From Malus domestica (lineage: Eukaryota; Streptophyta; Magnoliopsida; Rosales; Rosaceae): a DNA stretch of 64,000 nucleotides. The notes beneath the pieces are model-generated. The model worked only from the letters and a program-made list of their open reading frames with translations. It ran no database searches and was not told the origin of the DNA. Each line of letters opens with the position of its first letter. Position 1 is the stretch's first letter. The DNA lies in NCBI RefSeq assembly GCF_042453785.1, contig NC_091667.1, positions 33,782,001 through 33,846,000 on the forward strand, written 5' to 3'. A program made the position numbers and the translations under genes. Positions 22,156 to 34,500 of the stretch are shown here, one piece after another.

Positions 22156-23555
22156 TTCAATGGGCAAATCTGTGAGACTTCTTTTCCTCCGCATTCGACA
22201 CGTTTCTCATCTTTTTGGGCAGCTTCACTCTTTTGGTCAATTACGTCAACGTGTCTGTTTCTTGGACGTTGAATTGATGTGTGCTTCTGTAGAACAAACG
22301 AAAGAATAGAATCTCTTAGCCTTGTTTGAGGGTATCCAGTTTTTCACTGTTGTTTTTATCTTGAGTTGTGTGTGAGGAATTGAATTATCTGTCCAAATGA
22401 AAAACATCAATGTCCCAAATACAACGAGATCATCAAAATAAGATCATCTCTAAGATTTTGAGGACTCTGTACCTAAATCATGAACGGTCCTGTTGTTCTC
22501 GTATCTTATTACATAATCTCACCAAAATGTACTAAAACAATAAAAAATTATCTTATATGATCAATAGACAAAATTAATAGTAAACATTTAAAAGAAGCCA
22601 TGAAACAAAACAAAACGGTGAATAATGTAGTGATACACTAAATCCAAAGGCAGATCTTTAGCAATAAGTGATATTAAAAATTTGAAACAGAAAATCCACA
22701 TATTCTTTCCTTAATCTCTTTATCTCCCACTCCATTTTCTCAGTCCAAACAAGAAACAAAGTGATCAAATCGCAAAGTTAATTAATCTAACCATACATTA
22801 GGCAAAAGTTGGGGCCCTTTGGAGGTGGGGGGCCTGTGCAATTGCACAAGTTGCTCTCCCTCAAAGCCGACAGTGATCAAAACACACCAGAAATTTACTC
22901 CCATACATTTTTCCTTATTTCGAACTTACCCGACTGAGTAGAGTAGGTAGGTGGAAAATTACAGCAATTGTTACTTTATACGACTCGTTGCTACAATATT
23001 TTCCATAGTAAGAAATTGCAACTCGAATTAAAGTTTAAGAGGCAAATTGAAAAGTTTCCCTGTAAAGTCCAATTTGAACAAGTTGAGCCGAATTGGTCCA
23101 TTGACAAAGGATTTTGGCGAGGTTCAATGGGCAGCCAACTTGGATGTGCATGACCAATTCAGTGTTCCTAATCTTTGGCCCATGAAAGCACAGCAAAACC
23201 CAAATAGAAATAGTGAAATGAATTTAAACATGTATCTACTATCGTTACTCAGTATTACGTTTTGGTATTATTCCTCTTAGTTGGAAATGAAAGGTTTTAG
23301 GTTTGAATATCGTAGATAGCGAATTTGATATTAAATTACGTTGTCTATTGTGTGGCTTAATGAAACTTCACTTACTTTCAGTGTAAAAATATTGATGTAC
23401 TTAAAAAACAAAAAAAAATCATGCACCTACCATCTAATAACATGTCATCGGAAACACACAGTGAGAAATCAAAGCCTACCATCAATCCACCATCAGTCCA
23501 ACATCCAGAACTACTCGAGGGAATCAATAAATATGCGGTTGTTTCACAGTCACAG

Positions 23556-24147
23556 ATACGTAAGGACTCATATCATCAGCTGGGGAAAAAGTAGTTTTTG
23601 GCAGAAGCACTGCTAGTCACTGTACTTTTGCACTTAAAATGATGCCAAATTGCAAAGCCATGCATGTTGATGTTCTCACCTGCTTCTGCTTTTCTCACGC
23701 AAAGTCACTTCAGAAATCTTTCTCAATCTTCCATTTTTGGAATTCCTTCACGCAAACCAAAACAAGCTTTTCTCCTTTTATTTTCCATCAATCCCAACCC
23801 TTAATTTTTCCCAAAATCTAGCAACCAATCCGTCTTCTTGTTCCTTCTTCTAATCTAGATCAGCTCTCTCCAAACGTGCACGCTTCAGCTCTTCCGATTA
23901 CTGTTCTTGTTCAATGGACTAGTGCACTGCAGACTAGACATGTGGTCATCCCCGAAACTTTCCTTCACTTGTTGCTGCCATTAATGGCTTGCTTACTTTC
24001 TTAAGAACCCTAGCTAGGGTTTCAATTTTCATGCAATATATGTGATGTGTTCTTCCTCTCAGCTTCTGCCGCTTCTAATCATTAACTACACTATTTAACA
24101 AGAAGTTTTAAAATTGACAAAAGAATGATAAAACGTTTTAAATAAAA
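23556..24147. other. Intergenic, nothing recognised
   Basis: Unique sequence with pyrimidine-rich stretches. A 60-residue open frame at 23639 (MMPNCKAMHVDVLTCFCF) has no recognised relatives. Confidence 0.45.
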
Positions 24148-25177
24148 TGCTAAATAGTCAAAATGGTCATTGAGATGTGTTTAACTCATCACTTTGGTCC
24201 TTAACATTTCAAATCGATAAAAGTGGTCCTTGAGATTTTCCATCATCCATCATTTTTGTTATTCCGTTAAAAACTCCGTTAAGTGTTTCGGAGCTCTTGG
24301 CCGGAAGTTTGGGCAAATTTCAAAGCTTCGTAACTCAATTGTTTCTTAACCAAATTCGACCCATAATATATCAAAATGAAGATAGGAAAGTGTAGAATAA
24401 GATTATATCTATTTGGAAGCCCAATGGCTGCCGGAGATGGCCAAAAAATAGCTTCAAAGTTGACTGGTCCGAGGGAAAACTGGAAAACTCGCCGGAAACT
24501 GGGTAAATTTTAAATGTTCATAACTTCTTCAATACTCAATGAAATCAATTGATTCAAAAACAAAAATCATACTTCTCGATGAGAGGAAGAGAATGGTACC
24601 TTTGTAGACGGCTAAATCACCGTGGTTTGGCCAGAATATTGCTTGAAAGTGGCTAACTTGAGATCCAGAAAGCCACTTTCGAGCCGTTTTCCGGTCAAAC
24701 CAAGGCGAGTTAGCCGTCGAAAAATGTACCATTCTCTTTATATTGTTGAGAAGTATGATTTTTGTTTTTTAATCACTTGATTTCGTTGAGTATTGAAGAA
24801 GTTATAAACGTTTAAAATTTACCCAGTTTCCGAAGAGTTTTCCAATTTTACTTCGGACCAGTCAACTTTGAGACTATTTTCCGGGTAACTCCGGCAGCCA
24901 TTGGGCTTCCAAATAGATATAATCTTATTCTAGACTTTCCTATCTTCATTTTGATATATTATGGGTTGAATTTGATTAAGAAACAATTGAGTTACGAAAC
25001 TTTGAAAATTGCCCAAACGTTCGCCCAAGAGCTCCGGGACACTTAACGGAGTTTTTAACGGAATGACGAAAATGATGGATGGTGGACAATCTCAGGGACC
25101 ATTTTTATCGATTTGAAATGTTAGGGACCAAAGAGAAAAGTTATGCAAATATCAATGACCATTTTGGCTATTTAGCC
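24148..25177. mobile_element. Foldback Mutator-like element, 1030 bp
   Basis: Nearly the whole element is an inverted repeat with arms of about 480-500 bp. The left arm starts TGCTAAATAGTCAAAATGGT, and the right arm ends in the inverted ACCATTTTGGCTATTTAGCC. TAAATAAAA flanks both ends (24139-24147 and 25178-25186), a perfect 9-bp target-site duplication. It has no coding potential. The hairpin centre is near 24640-24690. A transcript would form long double-stranded RNA. Confidence 0.9.
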
Positions 25178-25405
25178 TAAATAAAATGATTTCGGCAGGC
25201 ATTTTTTTTCTTAGTTACAACTTCGTTTATTTTTGTCTTTTAACTTCACTTTGATTTAATCAATTTGCAAAACATAAATGAGTAACGGTGTATAGCGGAA
25301 ATAAATGAGTTCGAAAGCCACTTACCTAGTCTAAATTGTGGAACACTGCTTGGCTTAAACATGCAACGAGAAATTCCTCATTAACTACTAGTCGCGGTTT
25401 TAAAT

Positions 25406-25513
25406 TGTTGAAATGAATCTCATATTGACAAGAAATCTTGCATAAGCTTATAAGTAAATTAGACTATTCCACATATTGTCAATTATTTTATGATATAACT
25501 TTAGCTTCCTTCA
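25406..25513 (+). repeat. Solo LTR-like TRIM remnant
   Basis: TGTTGAAATGAATCTCATAT ... GCATAAGCTTATAAGTA ... ATTGTCAATTATTTTATGAT ... CTTCA matches the LTR of the TRIM units at 39798-40770 and 44505. Confidence 0.6.
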
Positions 25514-25834
25514 CAACATAAATCAAAATGTCTCATTACAGCTACAAAGTAAAATTTTTTAGCATATATATTAAAATCTAGGGTAAAGTACAAAAAACTA
25601 CCTCAACTATTGGTGTCACGACACTTTCATACCTCATCTTTTAAAATTGACAATGTCATACCTCATCTTATGAATTTGTGCTAATATTATACCTTCCGTT
25701 AACTTGGCTTGAATTTCTCACTTAAATGATGACGTAGCTTGATTCGGGACCCATTTTCTATTAAAAAATTATTAAAAACTACAAAAAATCATTTAATATT
25801 TTTTAAATATTAAAATAATAAAGAAAAGTAAAAA

Positions 25835-26690
25835 AAAAAAACAAACAAACAAACAAAAACCAGTAATCAGTTTGTCCCCTTCCCCCTTCTCTCTCTTCTC
25901 CCCATCTTCTCTTCTTCCCCCTTCCTGCAACTTCAACCCAGAAAAAAGAAGAGAAAAAAAAAAAAAAAAAACCGATTTGTCTTCCCCGCTCCCCACCCCC
26001 TCTTCTCCCCGCACCCGCTCTCCACACCCAACCTCCCCACCTTCCCACCCAACCTCGCACCCACTACCTGCAACCAAAAAAAAAAAACCAGAAAAAAACC
26101 CAAATCTCGTTGAGGTGGAATCGGGAAAATGGGGGGAATGGATGTGGAAGGAAGAGGGTGGGTACGTGCGTGCCGCCGGGGGGGGGGCGGGGGCGGGAAC
26201 TGGGTGTCCTTTTTTTTTTTCCTTCTCTCTTTTCTTCTTCTTCTTCTTCTGCATGTTGGGTGTTGGGGGGGCGGGGGGGACATACCCTTTTTTTTTTCCT
26301 TCTCTCTCTTCTTCTTCTACAGGTTGGGGGGGGGAGGGGGGGGGACGGACGAACTTGGTTTCCATTTTTTTTTCTTTTCTTCTTCTTCTTCCTTCTCATT
26401 CTTCTTTCTGAGTTGCAGGGGATTGGTTTATGGTGGGGGAGGGGGAACGAACTGGGTTTGGTTTAGGTTTTTTTTTTCCTTCTTCTTCTTCTTCTTCTTC
26501 TTTCTGGGTTTGTTGGGGGGGGGGGGACGAACTGGGTTGGGTTTTTTTTTTTTTTTTCCTTCTTCTTCTTCCTCCTCCTTTTTCTTATTTCTGGATTGCA
26601 GGAAGATGGGGAAGAGAGGGAGAGAGAGGGGAATGTACGACTTTCTATTAAAAATGGGAAGAGAGGGGGGGGGAGAGAGTTAAAAAAAAA
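25835..26690 (+). repeat. Low-complexity G-run and pyrimidine-tract block
   Basis: Begins with C/T-rich sequence, then four or five imperfect units of G run, short spacer (ACGAACTGGGTT), T run and CTTCTTCTTC tract. Long open frames in it (Gly/Phe/Ser/Lys/Pro-rich) are composition artefacts. G runs of 7-10 could form quadruplexes. Confidence 0.8.
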
Positions 26691-26756
26691 TATTTTTTAA
26701 TTTTTAATTATTAAAAATATATTTAATTATTAGTGAGTGGATCCTGCATGTAGCCA

Positions 26757-26951
26757 TGACACACCCTGATCATAGAATCAAGGCGTGCTGGCCGTCACGC
26801 CTTGATTCTAGGATCGGGGTGTGTCAGTTTGGTATCAGAGCCTAGGTTGCAGTCCTGTATAATTGTATTTTTAAAGCTTCCGAACTGTGTAAATGGTTAC
26901 GTCACTCTCACGTGACGGCCAGCATGCCCTCCTTCGGGACGGGGTGTGTCA
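26757..26951 (+). mobile_element. Miniature LTR-type element (TRIM-like), 195 bp, nested
   Basis: Flanked on both sides by AGCCA (26752-26756 and 26952-26956), a 5-bp target-site duplication. It starts TGACACACCC and ends GGGTGTGTCA. The first 70 bp are almost a perfect palindrome. TTTGGTATCAGAGCCTAGG right after it fits an initiator-Met tRNA primer site. The right end repeats only part of the left 70 bp, so it is either decayed or an unusual TRIM. Confidence 0.6.
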
Positions 26952-27119
26952 AGCCATGTCAGCACTTAACAGAAAAATTAATAGAAAAACTGACGGATGT
27001 ATGACATTGGCACAAATTCTAAAGATGAGGTATGACATTGTCAATTTTAAAAGATGAGGTATGAAAGTGTCGTGACATCAATAGTTGAGGTAGTTTTTTG
27101 TATTTTACCCTAAAATCTA

Positions 27120-28164
27120 ATTCCGCCTGTATAAGTTTATTTTACGATGCCAGTTTCAAGGCCGGATAAAAGAGAAGAGGGAGAGGTCAGGTAATCAACC
27201 ATCGCCACTCTATTTTTACGTTGAATCCCTAAGCCATGTTAAAAAATCTAATTTATAGGTAATCAAGGATGAGCCGTCTATCCGTTTTCTTATATTATGA
27301 GTGGGAAATTTGGCTTTAAATTTTTAGTCCAGAAGAAAAAGGGGATCAAATGTTTGATACTACTTTTGGTGGCAGAAGATCTTCACAGGTGATATAAGAT
27401 CCCTGAACTAGGCAGATGCCACCGCCACCAACTCATGCCATACAGCTTCAATAGGACAAGGCAGATGCCCCCCTCCTCTGTGTAAAAGCTTTCTGCCCAT
27501 ATCAGCTTTCTTCAGTAGACAAAAATCACAAACTGATACCCTCCCTACCTTCTTTTCTTTTTAATTTAATTTGGTTGCTAGAAGTATTCAAACCTTTATA
27601 CTTTCTCTTCAACATTCCACACCCCTATACTATTGTGTTTTTCTTTTGTTGAAGGTGTGAATAATTTTTTAGTACAATCGTCCCGCCAAGTATCGAAGCA
27701 CAATTGATTGTTGGTTTGATTATCTGATTTAATATTGATGATTAACAACCGTAAAATATGATCTAATTACTTCATAAACGTAAACACTCGGTGTTTGTAT
27801 TTATCAAAGAAATTTTGAGACATGAAGTCGCAAACTAATTAAGATTGAGATTATGGATAAAATGAAATGAAATGTAGCGGGGACAGGGGTCAGAGGCAGG
27901 GTGCGCCTAAATTTCTGTTCATGGTTTGCTTCCTGTGAAGGGACATATCAGCCGCAGGGGCAGTCCCCCCTCTACCTCCCCTCCCCCTGTAAACTCTCAT
28001 GTCTCATCAAATAATCACAGTCTAATGTCAATGTCACGCAGTGCCATACACTGCTATGCCCGAGTCCTCTGGCTCTCCGTCACCATCGACTCGAGGGCTT
28101 TTCGCGTCAGTTCACTCTAGAGGTTGCACACCTATGATTCTAGCGTCGAGGAGAAATTTTTTTG
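27120..28164. other. Intergenic, no gene seen
   Basis: AT-rich, with a GC-richer patch at 27880-28140. No supported ORF or element. Confidence 0.5.
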
Positions 28165-28660
28165 GGGAATACGTTTCAGTTGATAATGAATTTCATATTA
28201 ATAAGACGAGAAATTTTGCATGAGCTTAAAAATAAGTTGAGTTAATACTGATTTGGTACTGAGATATTTTTATAAAAAAATGGGAATAAAAAAAATTTAG
28301 CTCAAAAAGATGTTTGATAAACATTTAAAAACAGTTTATTTTCACAATTTTGGATGAAAAAAAGTTGAAAACGTGAAGCAGCAAAAATGAGCTTATTCTC
28401 ACAGCACAGCAGAAACAATTTTTTTTCAAAGCACATCAATACTAAACCAGCCATAACTTTTGATATTACCAATTGGTTTGTTGTGGAACCTCAAGTTTTT
28501 TCATGTTATCAGAGCAGATGTGTGAAACTCAACGAACACACGTGCTTCACATCACCCACTTGGTGTTGTCCACATGTTATGTTTGAAAATTCTCACGAGT
28601 GAAGGGGCTTGTTGAGAGTATCAATCTACATTGGAGAAAGAAGGGACCGTTCATGCCAAC
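28165..28660 (+). mobile_element. Decayed TRIM element with internal insertion
   Basis: Left LTR pieces (TGATAATGAATTTCATATTA, GCATGAGCTT) are separated by about 200 bp of foreign AT-rich sequence (about 28254-28463, ends resembling TTTGGTACTGA / TCAATACTAAACC). Then come LTR end ATTGGTTTGTTGTGGAACCT, the primer-like TTATCAGAGCAGA, the internal region and the next LTR start TTGTTGAGAGTATCAATC. Same family as 39798-40770. Confidence 0.5.
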
Positions 28661-29350
28661 TATAGTGCACCGCTCACAAAATTACAAACCCTCATGTATT
28701 TTAGCCTTATACAATTCACTCCAGCATCAATTGATGTGAGAATTATCATAATTAAGTAACTGTAATTAAGTTTATATATGAATGATAATCTAACCCAAAG
28801 TATTTGAGGGTCTTTGTAAGACTATTTCTGAATTCTGAAACAACAAAAAGTATTATTGTGTTTATAATTCCGTTTGATAGAAAAACATATGCACAATAGA
28901 AGCATTTATTATTTGTTTCTTTCATATGCATTGCTAAACATTTTCAGAGTCGTACTTAATTTTTTGTAAAAATTCTACATGTTTGCTTATAAAAACTAAA
29001 TGCAGTGAATCTCATCATGGGAAATAATTGTACGTATTTCGTTCTCAAATATCGTACTTTGTTTTAAAAAAGAAAAAAAAAGTGTTGATCCTCACCATTT
29101 TTATAGAAATCTTCAAGAAAAAAATTAGAAACCAAAAAATGGAGAGTGATGATTTTTAGATATAAATGTTCAAGTTGTACCACTTGGTGATTTCAATGCA
29201 ATTTATTTACCGCTGTTTGTCTAATATAGTAAATTTAGCCATTTCTTGGGCTTACAAATATTGGGAATTACAAAAATTCTCTTTTCTGTATTTCCAAAAA
29301 ATTAAATTTATTATCAGTACCAAATTCAATTAATATCGAATAAGACTTAG
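28661..29350. other. Intergenic, nothing recognised
   Basis: AT-rich sequence without supported features. Confidence 0.5.
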
Positions 29351-29359
29351 TTATTATTA

Positions 29360-30297
29360 GGGAAATTTTATTTGGACCCAATAAACCTATTTCTACACCC
29401 ATTAAATTTTTGTTAAATTTTATATTCCAATTATGCCCTAAAGAAAAGATGGGTGTAGAAAGAAAGTATCAACTGGGGAATATGGGTGGGTCGAAATGGC
29501 CCTGAGAGCCACAATTGGTGGCTGGGTGGGTTGCCGGAATTCAGAAAAGGGATTGCCCGAGGGTGGAGAAGAACAACAAAAAGGGATTGCCGAAGGTCTG
29601 CATATATATAAGTCATAACCAAATTGAACTTGAATTATTGCAGTAATCAAGACATCCATGAAATTGTATTCTTGCAGTACTGTAATGCGGTGCTCATTGA
29701 CAGAGAGAGGGAAAGACTTACATATATAGTTAGAGACTCAAAGAACATGAAATTGGTGAGGACTGAACAAATTGCAGTACATAGAGCCTTATATAAGATG
29801 CGAGGTGATGATGAATCGGTGCTGCATATGCTAAGATTAGCAATTGGGTTAACTTTTGTTCTGCAATTGTTGATGCAAATGCTAAGAAGGGTTTGGAGGA
29901 CAAAGTAGTTGGAGTCATACCTTTACAAATCAAGAGAATGCAATAACAAACAACTTTGAATTGGTGATGGTGAATTGTATTATTTGCTGGGTTTTTATAA
30001 TTAGTTCATTAAGGTTTAAGGAGACAATAGTCGGACGAAAATCCAGTCCCATGGAATTGGGCATGAAGAATTGAAAAACGACGAGATAAAGAGCAGATCG
30101 GTGGTGACAGTTTCTGGAATGATGACAAGAATCAAATCTGGTTGTTGCCAGGGTAAGTGGTTGGGTGAGTTTATGTGTTTGTGTAATTTTTTTCAAGTAT
30201 GTAAATTTTGTATTTGAGGATAAAATGGTAAGTTTGTGGGATAAAATTTCTAAATTAGATGTGAAAAAAGGATTAATAAGTTTAAATAAAATTTCCC
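29360..30297. mobile_element. Mutator-like element, 938 bp, non-autonomous
   Basis: TTATTATTA flanks both ends (29351-29359 and 30298-30306), a perfect 9-bp duplication. Ends are GGGAAATTTTATTTGGACCC and, inverted, GGGAAATTTTATTTAAACTT, with weaker inverted similarity further in. The middle is GC-richer and holds a 94-residue open frame (29624-29908) that I do not recognise. It could be a captured gene piece. Confidence 0.85.
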
Positions 30298-30306
30298 TTA
30301 TTATTA

Positions 30307-30890
30307 TTGTAGTCAATTACAAACCGTTTTTATTTTTCTTCAAAATTTCAGTAAGCGTAGGAAAAAGGTAGAAGTTGGGTCACATTTATCCCGTGTAAAC
30401 TTGGAACTTTCATAGAGTTGAGCGGCAAAGAAAGCTTTTCTGCTCTTACTTTATTTTATTTATATATCTCACCCAAATCGCGTGGACCCCATCAATAACA
30501 AATAAGTGGAAAAAATTATCAATTGTCTTCTCAACTTATGATCTTCTTTCAATTTGCTCCCTCAACTATTAACTTGCATATGAGCTCCTTAATCTTACAA
30601 AATGCTAATTTGTCCACAATTGTGAAATTTGAATTTGGCTAAAGTGTTAAAATTTATTTGATACAATCACTATATCTGATCATTGAGATGGTCGTAGTCT
30701 ATGTTATAGCTACGCAAACTTGATTTAATGAGAATAACAGTAATTATGGGACAACAACAAAAGTTACACAAAGTACTTATTTCTAATCAATCATTGCAAA
30801 TACATCCATACATGGTGCTAAGAATAAGGAAAAGAGATGGGGACATGGCATGCAAAAAAACAGAACCCATATTTTCCGAAGCACCTGCAC
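30307..30890. other. Intergenic, nothing recognised
   Basis: AT-rich; no supported feature. Confidence 0.5.
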
Positions 30891-30899
30891 ATTTGAAAA

Positions 30900-31096
30900 C
30901 GTATTTTCCTAGGGATTCCTTGATCTTACCCGTTTATCGTACATCGTGCGGTCATAAATAATTTCAAAATTTAAAATTTAAAATTAAATATGAATTGTAT
31001 CTAACGAAAACTGACCGTACGATGTACGATGATGAGATGAGATTACGAGATCTCTAAGATCCCTAAGAAAATGATCTGGTCGCTGGATCCTTTTCC
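30900..31096. mobile_element. MITE family D, copy 1 (Mutator-like)
   Basis: ATTTGAAAA is repeated exactly at 30891-30899 and 31097-31105 (9 bp). The right end is GGATCCTTTTCC; inside are CGTACATCGTGCGGTCATAA and inverted GACCGTACGATGTACGATGA. Related copies lie at 44051 and 51987. Confidence 0.85.
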
Positions 31097-31520
31097 ATTT
31101 GAAAATACAAAAGAAGCTAAAAAGAGACAAAAGCTGGATTCTATGAAGTAGCACAAAGTAGGACACTGGTGGATCTATATGTTAAATCTAGGAAACATAT
31201 TGCGGTCAGAACATAAATTCAAGAAATATGTGGGTCACAAAAGGGGATCATTTGCAAATTTAACAGAATCGCCGTTACGAGAGTACAAGTCACGTGAGCG
31301 GTGCAAATCTTCTCCTGACCGAATTAATAACACTCCGTCGTCCTCGTCTTCGATCTTTTATGGCCTCCTTGGCAAACACTCAACTCGCAGAGAAAAGCTA
31401 TGGCGTCCAAGCTTCTTCTCAACGCTTGTGAAATGACCCGTTAGCCCCTCTCTCCACCGCCATTTCTCTCTGAAAAACATAGCTTCCGACCCCTCTTTCT
31501 TCTTCTCAAATTGCCCTTTC

Positions 31521-34500
31521 ATGGCGTCGATAAAGCCTCTGTTTTTAGTTATTTTCATAGTTTTTGAGTCCCTCATTCTACTCGCCAATGGCGTTTCCCG
31601 CCAAAACGTCCAAAACCCTGAACGGAAAGCTCTCCTTTCCTTCAAAACCGTCCTCGGAAACCCCGCAGTTCTCTCCTCGTGGCGGCCCTCCGCCTCGCAC
31701 TGCGACTGGGTCGGCGTTTCCTGCCAATTGGGCCGAGTCACCGTGCTCGCCCTCCCGTCTTTCTCCCTCAGAGGCCCGCTCCCTCCCTCCCTCTTCTCCC
31801 TCTCCAACCTCGCCGTGCTGGACCTCTCCTCCAACCTACTTCACGGTAAAATTCCACTTCAAATTCTCAACCTCAAACACCTAAACCACCTCTGCCTCAC
31901 TGGTAACCAGCTCTCCGGCGAAATACCGACCCAAATCGCGGAGTTGACTGAGCTGGAGACCCTGAAGCTCGGAACCAACTTTTTCACCGGGAAAATCCCG
32001 CCGGAGCTGGGATATTTATCTCTACTTCAAACCCTGGAGCTCTCCAGTAATGACTTCTATGGAGAAATTCCGACCCAGATTGGAAATTTGACCCGGCTGA
32101 AGTTCCTGGACCTGGGCAACAACGTCCTCTCAGGTTCTCTTCCCTCTGACCTGTTTCCAAAGCTTCAATCTATAGCTTCCATGGACGTATCACGCAATTC
32201 ACTCTCTGGGGAAATTCCACCGTCAATTGGTAGCCTGAAGAATCTCACGGACCTCTACATTGGCAACAATCATATCTCCGGCCCGTTGCCCCGCGAAATC
32301 GGAGAGCTTTCGCGGCTCGAAATTTTGGACGCTGCTTCCTGTTCCATAACAGGGCCGTTGCCGGAAGAGATTTCTAAGCTGGAATCGTTGACCAAAATTG
32401 ACCTCTCGTACAACCCATTGAGGTGTTCGTTCCCAAAAGGCGTAGGGAAGTTGCAGAACATGAGCATTTTCGCTTTGGTTTTCACAGAGCTTAATGGGTC
32501 TGTTCCTGCTGAGCTAGGGAACTGTAAAAGTTTGACGACTTTGATGCTTTCGTTCAATTCGCTTTCGGGGCCGTTGCCTGAAGAGCTCTCTGAGCTTCCA
32601 CTGATGACTTTTTCCACTGAAAAGAACCAGCTTTCGGGCATCTTGCCTTCCTGGCTCGGAAAATTGAAGCAAGTCGAATCGCTTCTGCTTTCGAGCAATC
32701 TGTTTTCCGGGAAAATTCCACCGGAGATTGGCAACTGCTCTATGCTGAGGTTACTTAGCTTGAGCAATAACTTGTTGACGGGTCCGATTCCGGAAGAGAT
32801 TTGCAATGCGGGTTCGCTTTTGGAGATTGATCTCGATAGCAATTACCTCTCGGGAACAATTGACAGCACGTTTGTCAAGTGCAAGAACTTGTCGCAGCTC
32901 AACTTGGTGAACAATCGGATTGCCGGCGCAATCCCTCATTACCTTTCGGAGCTTCCACTCATGGTGATCGACCTTGATTCGAACAACTTCACGGGCACAA
33001 TACCGAAAAGTCTTTGGAATTCGAAGAATTTGATGGAGTTCACAGCTTCGAACAATCAGCTGAGCGGTTCAATTTCGAATAAGATTCGTCGGGCAGCTGT
33101 CTTGGAAAGGCTCGTCCTCAGTAACAATCGCCTGACAGGAAAACTTCCTAAAGAGATCGGAAATGTCAGCAGCCTTTCTGTTCTAATATTGAATTCGAAT
33201 CTTCTGGAAGGGAACATTCCGGCGGAGCTTAGCAAGTGCACCGGTCTTACTACATTGGATCTGGGAAACAATCAGCTTAGCGGCTCTATCCCAACGGAGC
33301 TGGCAGAGCTAAGCCAATTGCAATGTCTGGTACTTTCTCACAACAATCTATCTGGTTCAATTCCTTTGAAAAAATCGTTGTATTTTCGACAAGCAAATAT
33401 CCCGGTTTTGAGCTTTGTGCAACATGTTGGAGTGTTTGATCTGTCCTACAATAGGTTGTCGGGTGCAATACCTGAAGATTTGGGTCACTGTGTTATTCTG
33501 GTGGATGTTTTGATCAGCAACAACCTGCTCTCTGGTGAAATTCCAAGGTCCCTCGCTCGTTTAACAAACCTTACAACTTTGGATTTGTCTGGGAACATGC
33601 TCAGTGGTTCCATTCCTCCTGAGTTTGGTGATTCGCCGAAGCTTCAAGGCTTGAATCTGGGAAATAACCAGCTTACGAGTACCATCCCTGGAAGCTTTGG
33701 TCGTTTAGGAAGCTTGGTGAAGCTTAATTTGACTGGTAATAAGTTATCTGGTTCTGTACCTGTGAGCTTTGGGGAATTGAAAGAGCTAACTCACTTGGAT
33801 TTAAGCTCAAACAAGCTAGATGGCGAGCTTCCTTCATCGCTGTCAAGCATGCAGAATCTCGTGGGGCTGTATGTTCAGGAGAACCGCCTTAATGGTGGAG
33901 TTGATAAGCTGTTCTCGAATACCATAGCTTGGAGGATCGAAAAGATGAACTTGAGCAATAATTTCTTTGATGGGGTGCTGCCCCATTCTCTTGGTAATCT
34001 GTCATACTTGACGGATTTGGATCTTCATTCAAATTCGTTCCAAGGAGAGATTCCTCCAGACCTTGGGAATTTGGTGCAACTTGAGTATTTTGATGTTTCA
34101 AGTAACAAGCTCTCTGGACAGATTCCAGAGAAAATTTGCAGCCTCATCAATCTGTTTTACATGAACTTGGCGGAAAATAGGTTGGAAGGGCCCCTTCCTA
34201 ATAGTGGTATTTGCCGGAACCTGTCAGAAAAATCGCTTGCCGGTAACAAGAAACTGTGTGGGAGAAGTAAAGATTTGGATTGCCATGCCAAGAGTTTTGA
34301 TGAATTAGCATTGTTTAATGCCCAGGGAGTCGCTGCTATTGTAGTTGGAAGTGCTCTAATCTTTATTGTTGCAGCTTATGCTGTAGTAAGATGGATCACC
34401 CGAAGCAGCCGGCATGATCCTGAAGAAGATGAAGAAACCAGGTTGACTAGTTTCATGGAACATTATTTTCTCAGTAGCAGCAGATCAAAGGAGCTTCTGA

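Larger units (their letters stand above)
15434..23555 (+). repeat. Tandem segmental duplication, copy 2, split by a Copia element
   Basis: Second copy of the 12211-15433 unit. It is interrupted by the Copia element at 16343-21188 and by a 169-bp MITE at 21987-22155. It also has about 300 extra bases near 21236-21565. The unit ends near 23555 (CACAGTCACAGA, then unique sequence). The junction shares only a few bases (AGA/AGAT), so local tandem duplication is likely. Confidence 0.87.
25581..27110. mobile_element. Mutator-like element, 1530 bp, non-autonomous
   Basis: Terminal inverted repeats of over 100 bp start GGGTAAAGTACAAAAAACTA, with the inverse ending TAGTTTTTTGTATTTTACCC. TAAAATCTA is duplicated exactly at 25572-25580 and 27111-27119 (9 bp). 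The centre is low-complexity G runs and pyrimidine tracts, and a small TRIM (26757-26951) is nested near the right arm. No transposase. Confidence 0.92.

Noticed and set aside
25793-26683. Several long overlapping open frames on both strands (Phe/Gly/Ser/Pro/Lys-rich)
   Set aside because: They follow homopolymer and CTT/GGG composition, overlap in all frames and have no domain. They are artefacts of low-complexity DNA.
26827-26845. Full-length LTR element starting at the TGGTATCAGAGC motif
   Set aside because: Only 125 bases separate it from the right end and the AGCCA duplication, so nothing larger than the miniature element is there.
29624-29908. 94-residue ORF as a host gene
   Set aside because: No recognised domain, and it lies wholly inside a transposon with exact ends.
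31358-31834. Minus-strand frame of 158 codons over the receptor kinase start
   Set aside because: Shadow of the GC-rich signal-peptide and cap region of the EMS1-like gene.
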